Positions 55,674 to 61,288 of a DNA stretch of 64,000 nucleotides are shown here, in pieces. The stretch's first letter is position 1; each line of letters opens with the position of its first letter. The notes under the pieces were generated by a model. That model was not told where the DNA came from and made no database searches. It was given only the letters and a program-made list of their open reading frames with translations. The translations under genes were made by a program, and so were the position numbers. Source of the DNA: Saprospiraceae bacterium (GTDB lineage: Bacteria > Bacteroidota > Bacteroidia > Chitinophagales > Saprospiraceae); assembly GCA_019187225.1 (NCBI GenBank), contig JABAQQ010000028.1, positions 124,001-188,000 of the forward strand. The letters are read 5' to 3'.

Positions 55674-55716
55674 CAGCACGTCAACAAATCACCATATCAA
55701 CAAATCCACATCGAAA

Positions 55717-57024
55717 GTGAAAGTTTTCAAATTCGGCGGCGCCAGCGTCAAAGACGCAGCAGGAGTGCGCAACGTAGCCTCTATTTTACAGCGTTTCAAA
55801 AATGAGTCTTTGGTCATCATCGTATCCGCCATGGGCAAAACGACCAACGCCCTGGAAGAAGTTGTGGCCGCCCACGCCAAACAAACCGGCAAGGCGCAGG
55901 AACTCTACGACGCACTCAAGGAACGCCATTACGCCATCATGCGCGAGCTGTTCGACGAGGGCGACGAAGTGTTCGCTGCCGTGAACGATACCTTCGTGGA
56001 GGGCGAGTGGGTGTTGGAAGACAAACCGGCGGACAACTACGACTACATGTACGACCAGATCGTATGCGTCGGTGAACTGGTTTCGACTAAAATTGTGGCG
56101 GCTTACCTCACCAAAGCAGGCTTGAAAACCCACTGGCTCGATGCACGCGACGTAGTGGCGACCGACAACACCTGGCGCGAAGGCTGGGTCATCTGGGACA
56201 AAACCAAAGCCAACGCGCTGAAAATCGTGCCGCCAATGCTGGCACAGGGCGGTTTCGTACTCACGCAGGGTTTCATCGGCTCCACATCGGAAAACTTTAC
56301 CACCACCCTGGGCCGCGAAGGCTCCGACTACTCGGCAGCCATTTTCTCGTTCTGCCTCGACGCCGAAAGCATGAGCATCTGGAAAGACGTGCCGGGGGTA
56401 CTGAACGCCGACCCGCGCATTTTCGACAACACCATCAAACTCGACCGCCTGTCGTACAAGGAAGCCATAGAAATGACCTACTATGGCGCTCAGGTCATCC
56501 ACCCCAAAACGATCAAGCCGCTGCAAAACAAGAACATCCCCATGTTCGTTAAATCCTTCCTCGATCCCGAAGCGCCCGGCACCGAGATCAGCAGCGATAC
56601 GGAAGACACCTACCCGCCCATCGTCGTGGTGGAAAAAAACCAGGCGCTCCTGCACATCAGCACGCTCGATTATTCCTTCGTGGCCGAGCACCACATGGCC
56701 CATTTGTTCGAAAAAGCGGCCAAACTGCGCATTTTCGTGAACATGATGCAGAACACTGCCATCAGTTTTACCATCTGCGTCACCAACGTGCCCGACCGCG
56801 TCGAGCGGTTTATCAATGAAATTTCCAACGAGTTCAAGGTAAAAAAAGAGGACGGTCTCGAACTCATCACCGTCCGCCACTACACCCAGGAGACAATTGA
56901 CAACCTGAAAAAGGGCAAGATCGTGTTGTTCGAAGAACGCATCCGCAATACCATGCAAATGGTGGTGAAAAACGTGCCCGCCATCGAACGGAAGGAAGTG
57001 GAGGTCGCTGGATCAAAGGCGTGA
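55717..57024 (+). CDS. lysC: Aspartate kinase
   Basis: This 435-residue protein starts with GTG at 55717 (KVFKFGGASVKDAAGV). KFGGASV is the classic aspartokinase N-terminus; FTTTLGREGSDYSAA (about 195-209), SIWKDVPGVLNADPR and MTYYGAQVIHPKTI complete the catalytic domain. The C-terminal part (about 300-430) has ACT-like repeats but no fused homoserine dehydrogenase. It phosphorylates aspartate, the first step to lysine, threonine and methionine. Feedback inhibition is likely through the ACT domain. The leader has a large palindrome at its 5' end (see the repeat entries). Confidence 0.94.
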   Translation: MKVFKFGGASVKDAAGVRNVASILQRFKNESLVIIVSAMGKTTNALEEVVAAHAKQTGKAQELYDALKERHYAIMRELFDEGDEVFAAVNDTFVEGEWVLEDKPADNYDYMYDQIVCVGELVSTKIVAAYLTKAGLKTHWLDARDVVATDNTWREGWVIWDKTKANALKIVPPMLAQGGFVLTQGFIGSTSENFTTTLGREGSDYSAAIFSFCLDAESMSIWKDVPGVLNADPRIFDNTIKLDRLSYKEAIEMTYYGAQVIHPKTIKPLQNKNIPMFVKSFLDPEAPGTEISSDTEDTYPPIVVVEKNQALLHISTLDYSFVAEHHMAHLFEKAAKLRIFVNMMQNTAISFTICVTNVPDRVERFINEISNEFKVKKEDGLELITVRHYTQETIDNLKKGKIVLFEERIRNTMQMVVKNVPAIERKEVEVAGSKA

Positions 57025-57095
57025 AGAGAATAAACCTACATCAAAATCCGTTGAATTCTCCGTATGCAATTCTGTTCACAAACAAAACCGACAAC

Positions 57096-58151
57096 ATGAA
57101 ACCCATTTCTCGAAATCCGGTATTTATATCGCTCAGCTCCGCAGCGCTGCTATTGATCTTATTTTTCGGATGCAAAAAAAACGACGACAACAACTGTCCG
57201 CAATTCAACGACAACCAGTTGGTCGTCACCAGCCAGGACGAATCCACTACCCTGCCGGGACGCGTTTCCGTCTTTTTTAAAGTGGACGACAATACGGGCA
57301 GGCCCATCGCACAACTCGATTCCAGCAACTTCACCATTTATGAAAAGGGACGCAACGACGAGTGCCCGAGAATGATCTCGCGCACGGAATCGCGATCCCG
57401 GATATCGCCCAGTTCGCAGGTATTCAACTTCAACACCATGCTGGTGCTCGACTTCAGCGGCAGCGTGATCACCAACAGCCTCGACGAGTTGAAAACCGCC
57501 GCCAAAAGTTTTGTGGAAAATGTGATGCCCGCCGTGCAGGACGACGCATACAAAATGGGCATCTGGTGGTTCGACGGCGAAAACAAACTGCATCAATTGG
57601 TCGGCTTTACCGCCGATAAAAACAGCCTGAACACCGCCATAGACGGCATATCTTCCGCTATCAGCACCGACCCGTCCACCGACCTGTACGGGGCCGTCAT
57701 CAAGGCTTCCGATCTGGCGAAACTTACTTTGGACAGTGTGATCGCCCAGGGGATCATCGGCGCCGGCTCGATCGTGGTATTCACCGACGGCACCGACCAG
57801 GCCGCGCGATTCACCAAAACCGAAGCGTATGGCAAGGTGAATGCCCTCGACGAACGCATTGCTGTGTTCTCCATCGGCCTGGGCGATGAAATTGACCAGA
57901 CAGTGCTCACGTCGATCGGAAAAAGCGGGACAATCTTCGCCGGCAACAAAACCGAACTGGAAGCCAAATTCGTCGAGATCGCCAACCTTGTATGGGCCGA
58001 AGCCAACAGCTATTACCTGTTCGAATATTGCAGCCCCAAACGCGACGGCAGCGGTATCAACGACCTCATCATTGAAGTCGTCAGCGCTAATAAAAAAGGG
58101 TATCTGAAGACAACTTTCGATGCCACGGGTTTCACCAGCGGATGCCAGTAG
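57096..58151 (+). CDS. Lipoprotein with von Willebrand factor A domain
   Basis: The start at ATG 57096 gives a lipoprotein signal (LILFFGC, Cys about residue 26) and 351 residues. The vWA MIDAS is intact: LDFSGSV (DxSxS, about 117-123), a Thr in the STDLYGAV loop and FTDGTDQ. Preceding residues form a beta-domain (about 30-110). It likely binds a protein partner by a metal-dependent interaction in the periplasm or at the surface. An in-frame extension to 57021 overlaps the lysC end and lacks a signal. The gene lies 71 bp after lysC; co-transcription is possible. Confidence 0.85.
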   Translation: MKPISRNPVFISLSSAALLLILFFGCKKNDDNNCPQFNDNQLVVTSQDESTTLPGRVSVFFKVDDNTGRPIAQLDSSNFTIYEKGRNDECPRMISRTESRSRISPSSQVFNFNTMLVLDFSGSVITNSLDELKTAAKSFVENVMPAVQDDAYKMGIWWFDGENKLHQLVGFTADKNSLNTAIDGISSAISTDPSTDLYGAVIKASDLAKLTLDSVIAQGIIGAGSIVVFTDGTDQAARFTKTEAYGKVNALDERIAVFSIGLGDEIDQTVLTSIGKSGTIFAGNKTELEAKFVEIANLVWAEANSYYLFEYCSPKRDGSGINDLIIEVVSANKKGYLKTTFDATGFTSGCQ

Positions 58152-58175
58152 CGCCGGCCTTATTTTCAAATAATC

Positions 58176-58295
58176 TATACCTCGCGCCGCCAAGTTTTCA
58201 GCATGCCGAGAAGCGGGAAATACGTTTACTAAACTTTCGAAAGTTTAGTAAACGTCACAAGAGTTGATGCTGAAAACTTGGCGGCGCGAGGTATA
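58176..58295. mobile_element. 120-bp MITE-like element, copy 2
   Basis: Ends TATACCTCGCGCCGCCA and TGGCGGCGCGAGGTATA (terminal inverted repeats). Centre: a perfect 34-bp palindrome ACGTTTACTAAACTTTC / GAAAGTTTAGTAAACGT (58222-58255). Same length as copy 1 at 19423-19542 and inverted relative to it. It lies 24 bp after the vWA stop and ends 11 bp before the DUF2256 stop. Confidence 0.9.
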
Positions 58296-58306
58296 ATGGC
58301 ACCGTT

Positions 58307-58453
58307 TTAAGCCTGCCTGTTCCGGCGGCAGCGCTCGCTGCAATATTTTACTTCCTCCCAGACTTTTTCCCATTTTTTTCGCCACGAGAACGGCCTGCCG
58401 CAGAGGATACACACCTTCTGCGGCAGGCCGTTCTTTTTGATCTGCTTTTTCAT
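58307..58453 (-). CDS. DUF2256 zinc-ribbon-like protein
   Basis: The minus strand from ATG 58453 to TAA 58307 encodes 48 residues: a Lys-rich start, [16 protein letters not shown], then [10 protein letters not shown]. Four Cys (CxxC...CxxxC) and the RPFxWRKKW and KYCSxRCR words are the DUF2256 signature. The family is a small putative zinc-binding protein that often lies near photolyase/cryptochrome genes in other bacteria; here the cryptochrome gene is about 15 kb away. The gene contains a 17-bp-arm palindrome (58388-58433) that covers the first CxxC. It is too short to show in most ORF scans. Confidence 0.85.
   Translation of the reverse strand: MKKQIKKNGLPQKVCILCGRPFSWRKKWEKVWEEVKYCSERCRRNRQA
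58388..58433. repeat. Perfect 17-bp-arm hairpin inside the DUF2256 gene
   Basis: GAACGGCCTGCCGCAGA (58388-58404) and TCTGCGGCAGGCCGTTC (58417-58433) are exact reverse complements around a 12-nt loop. On the plus strand it is followed by TTTTT, so it could also terminate plus-strand transcripts from the vWA gene. Confidence 0.85.
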
Positions 58454-58477
58454 TTTTAAAAATTTTTGATTTAAAAA

Positions 58478-58509
58478 TTTGCTTAAAAAAACAAAATGTT
58501 TTATTTTTG
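58478..58509 (+). promoter_or_regulatory. Promoter of the zinc-ribbon gene
   Basis: TTTG at 58478-58481, a 20-nt spacer and TATTTTTG at 58502-58509 form a full Bacteroidota -33/-7 pair, the best in the window. The leader would be about 265 nt and contain the 58564-58656 hairpin. Confidence 0.6.
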
Positions 58510-58563
58510 CCTGGCAAATTCTACTTTAGCAAGGGTCAAAAAATAAGTTCTCATGTTCTTGCC

Positions 58564-58656
58564 CACCGTGTCATTCCGAGGCACGAGGAATCTGGTTAGA
58601 AACAACTGATGTTCAATAGTTTAATCAGATTCCTCGTGCCTCGGAATGACGCGGTG
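58564..58656. repeat. TCATTCCGAGGCACGAGGAATC inverted repeat
   Basis: Arms of 31 bp (58564-58594 and 58626-58656) with one mismatch and a 31-nt spacer containing TTAGAAACAACTG. Part of the transcribed leader of the next gene. Confidence 0.9.
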
Positions 58657-58782
58657 AACAGGAAAAGTCAGGCACTTGTTTTTTAGTCTTTACTAATGCG
58701 AAAGAACAAACAAAAGGCATCATCGTCACACACTGAATTGCAACTGTCTGAAAAATCATAACTGAACCGGTATTCTCTCGCT

Positions 58783-59739
58783 ATGAACCTTTGTCCCAAC
58801 TGTGCGGCTGAAATCATTCCCGGAGCGAAATTCTGCCATCGCTGCGGAGAGGGGATCGTGGAAAAAACGAAAACCTGTCCGACCTGCCGGGAAGACAGTC
58901 CGCTGGCTTCGGTTTTTTGCCACCACTGCGGGCATCATTTCGGCAAAAAGACGCGTCAACCAAGCGCCTACGAACCGGCATATCCGCTTGATTTCGACGC
59001 GGACGATCTAACGGATCAGGTAAAGACATTGTTCTTCGGCCAGCTGCGCCGTCGCGTGGCGGAGGAGCACGATGCGGCGAAATACAGCGACTATGTCGAG
59101 CGGTTTTACGATTCCCGGTTCAGAGAAATTTACAACCTGCGGGCCGGGCAGATCGCTGAAGATGCACTTTTACAGTGGGAGCGCTTCGGCACGGAAGCAT
59201 TGCAGGACATTGACCGGCGTTTGGAGACAGCTTTTGAAGGATTGCTCGATTATTTTATCATTCAGTTTTGTCCCGACCTCAACGGCGTATTGTTGCCCCC
59301 TGCCATTTTGAAATACGAAAAAGTGCAGCCGGGCAAAACCGACCTGGGTCAGTTGATTCGGGATTTCCTCGATTTTGACCGCGAGGACGAGTTGTTTTAC
59401 TTCGATTTTATCGCCATGCCGCCCGAACTGATGGCCAACATCTGCAAAAACTTTCTGTTTGCCGAACGCAAAGAACGCGTGTGGTTCATCTGTGACCTGT
59501 CGCTCAAAGGCAACGGAAAGGAAGGTTTTGCCATGACCGACCGGGCCATTTACTGGCGGGCGCCGTTCGACAAACCGCGCCGCGTGCTGTACAACGAATT
59601 GAAAGACATTAAAAAAGAGAAAAAATGGATGACCGTTAACGGCCATTTTTTCAATGCCAATCCGTCGTTGAATTTGAAGTTGTGCAAGTTGCTGAAGAAA
59701 TTGCGGGGGTGGAGGCCGGTGGCGGCAGCGGTTTCTTGA
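58783..59739 (+). CDS. Double zinc-ribbon protein with C-terminal PH-like domain
   Basis: This 318-residue protein begins with two zinc ribbons (LCPNCAAEIIPGAKFCHRCG, residues 3-22, and TCPTCREDSPLASVFCHHCG, about 31-50), then a helical segment (about 65-130) and a C-terminal part with GFAMTDRAIYWRAPFDK (about 245-261), which resembles bacterial PH-like domains. No signal peptide. The layout suggests a cytoplasmic adaptor; the partner is unknown. It has a well-formed promoter with a long structured leader. The stop is 5 bp from the convergent T9SS gene stop. Confidence 0.8.
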   Translation: MNLCPNCAAEIIPGAKFCHRCGEGIVEKTKTCPTCREDSPLASVFCHHCGHHFGKKTRQPSAYEPAYPLDFDADDLTDQVKTLFFGQLRRRVAEEHDAAKYSDYVERFYDSRFREIYNLRAGQIAEDALLQWERFGTEALQDIDRRLETAFEGLLDYFIIQFCPDLNGVLLPPAILKYEKVQPGKTDLGQLIRDFLDFDREDELFYFDFIAMPPELMANICKNFLFAERKERVWFICDLSLKGNGKEGFAMTDRAIYWRAPFDKPRRVLYNELKDIKKEKKWMTVNGHFFNANPSLNLKLCKLLKKLRGWRPVAAAVS

Positions 59740-59743
59740 AAAC

Positions 59744-61213
59744 CTACCGAATTACCTGAAATGGCTTGGTTGACATTCGCGCCTCGGCATCAAAGGTCTG
59801 AAGCCAATAGAGACCGGCCGGCAGTTGCGATACGTCAATTCTGATAGGACTTCCCTGTGCATGAGTAGCGACGACTCGCAGTACTTGCCCAAACACGTCT
59901 GTTATGTTCCACATTGCTGCCTCGAAATCATCAGGAAGCAGCACAAAAACCTCCTCTGTCGCCGGATTGGGGTAGATATCCATCATTACTTCCTCCTCCG
60001 GCTCCACTGCCGACACCATGCAGTTTTCTATGAGGCAGCCATCGCTGTCTAATTTCAAAATCCATATATCCTGCAAAGTATTCCAATCATAAGAAAATCC
60101 TACGCCTGCGATACCCTCATCAGAAGTGCTGATTTGATGGTATATATATGCATCAATATTATTGCTATCAGGGTTGTGATGATGAATTTGCTCCCAAATC
60201 ATGTCGCCTTCGGCATTTATTTTCCAAAAACGGGCGTAACGAGGCGAACTAAGTGTGTCAAAATCCACGCTACCACTCAATATCGCTGAACCATCCTCCA
60301 ATACTACAGGCTGTGCGAATGCGGAAGACGAAAAACCAGTGTGGTAGGTTTTTTCCCATACAATCTCACCAGATGGCGACAACTTTACAGCGTAAGCAAG
60401 ATGCACTCGCCAATCAGTAGTGCCAACCGCCCCGGTGAAAATAGATGAACCATCAGGCAGGGCCACTATTTTAGGGAAACCGGAGTCGTCATATTGAGAA
60501 CCCAATTTGTGCTCCCAGACAGATTGACCCGAATCATTTATTTTGTAAACTTTATATTGGGATAAATCCGCCGTTTCATAGCGAGAAGCCAGCCAAAAAC
60601 TTCCGGTGTTAAGCATGGCAAGGTGCTGGCCGTGCTGCCAGCCTGTTTGAGAAATTTCTTCGTCCCAAATCACCTCGCCGTCCAAATCAGTTTTGAAAAG
60701 CCAGATGTTCCCGGAAGCGTCTGTCCGGCGCGTTTGCCCGCAAACCTGTATATAGGTGCTGTCTGGCGTAAGGGCGAAATTGCCGAAAAAGTCGTTTTTG
60801 TCGCTCGTGCCGTATGTTTTTTCCCAAAGTACATTGCCAGAAGTGTCTATTTTGATGAGAAAGACATCATACAACTCGGTGATTATCTCCTTATAATCGC
60901 CAGCAAGCAGGTAATTTCCGTCAGGCAATCGTAGCATCGCGCCAAAATCCAGATAATAGATGTATCCCTCTTTATTAATCTCTTTTTGCCAGATTTCGTT
61001 ACCGAGCGCGTCGAGCCGGTGCAACAGAAGTTTGTTATCGGAATATTCCGGCCCTATATTTTTTGAGCCTATTAAATATCCTCCATTTTGCAATTCTAAT
61101 ATGGTAAAAGCTACTTGGTATTGATTGTTGTAATCATATAGACTGCTAAATCGGGTCTGTGACCAAGCAAGTAAAGAAGACGTCATTGCCAAAAGTAGCA
61201 AATAATTTTTCAT
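59744..61213 (-). CDS. Secreted beta-propeller-like protein with T9SS sorting domain
   Basis: The start at ATG 61213 (MKNYLLLLAMTSSLLAWSQ) gives 489 residues. Repeated units (about 40-400) with phrases such as HRLDALGNEIWQKEINKEG, IKIDTSGNVLWEKTYGTSD and FKTDLDGEVIWDEEIS resemble delta-60/SBBP-like propeller repeats. The C-terminus is a T9SS type A domain (DIYPNPATEEVFVLLP ... STKPFQVIR). It is similar in design to the protein at 29457-31160. Exported; role unknown. Confidence 0.84.
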   Translation of the reverse strand: MKNYLLLLAMTSSLLAWSQTRFSSLYDYNNQYQVAFTILELQNGGYLIGSKNIGPEYSDNKLLLHRLDALGNEIWQKEINKEGYIYYLDFGAMLRLPDGNYLLAGDYKEIITELYDVFLIKIDTSGNVLWEKTYGTSDKNDFFGNFALTPDSTYIQVCGQTRRTDASGNIWLFKTDLDGEVIWDEEISQTGWQHGQHLAMLNTGSFWLASRYETADLSQYKVYKINDSGQSVWEHKLGSQYDDSGFPKIVALPDGSSIFTGAVGTTDWRVHLAYAVKLSPSGEIVWEKTYHTGFSSSAFAQPVVLEDGSAILSGSVDFDTLSSPRYARFWKINAEGDMIWEQIHHHNPDSNNIDAYIYHQISTSDEGIAGVGFSYDWNTLQDIWILKLDSDGCLIENCMVSAVEPEEEVMMDIYPNPATEEVFVLLPDDFEAAMWNITDVFGQVLRVVATHAQGSPIRIDVSQLPAGLYWLQTFDAEARMSTKPFQVIR

Positions 61214-61243
61214 ATGCCCGAATTTTTTAAAAGGAAAGCAAAA

Positions 61244-61273
61244 CCTGCCTGTGCCTTGCAAGGCACAGGCAGG
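61244..61273 (-). terminator. Perfect 30-bp palindrome, probable terminator of the tyrosinase-like gene
   Basis: CCTGCCTGTGCCTTG / CAAGGCACAGGCAGG, exact with no unpaired loop base, 15 bp after the stop at 61289. On the minus strand it is followed by TTTTGCTTTCCTTTT. Confidence 0.7.
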
Positions 61274-61288
61274 GGATGAAAAGTAGGT

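Larger units (their letters stand above)
58454..58782. other. Intergenic region upstream of the zinc-ribbon gene
   Basis: About 330 bp: AT-rich to 58510, a strong promoter pair (58478-58509), then a 31-bp-arm inverted repeat (58564-58656) in the leader, then unremarkable sequence to the ATG. Confidence 0.5.

Noticed and set aside
58245..58517. 90-codon minus-strand frame over the MITE and the DUF2256 gene
   Set aside because: Out of frame with the real DUF2256 gene and translates the MITE end.
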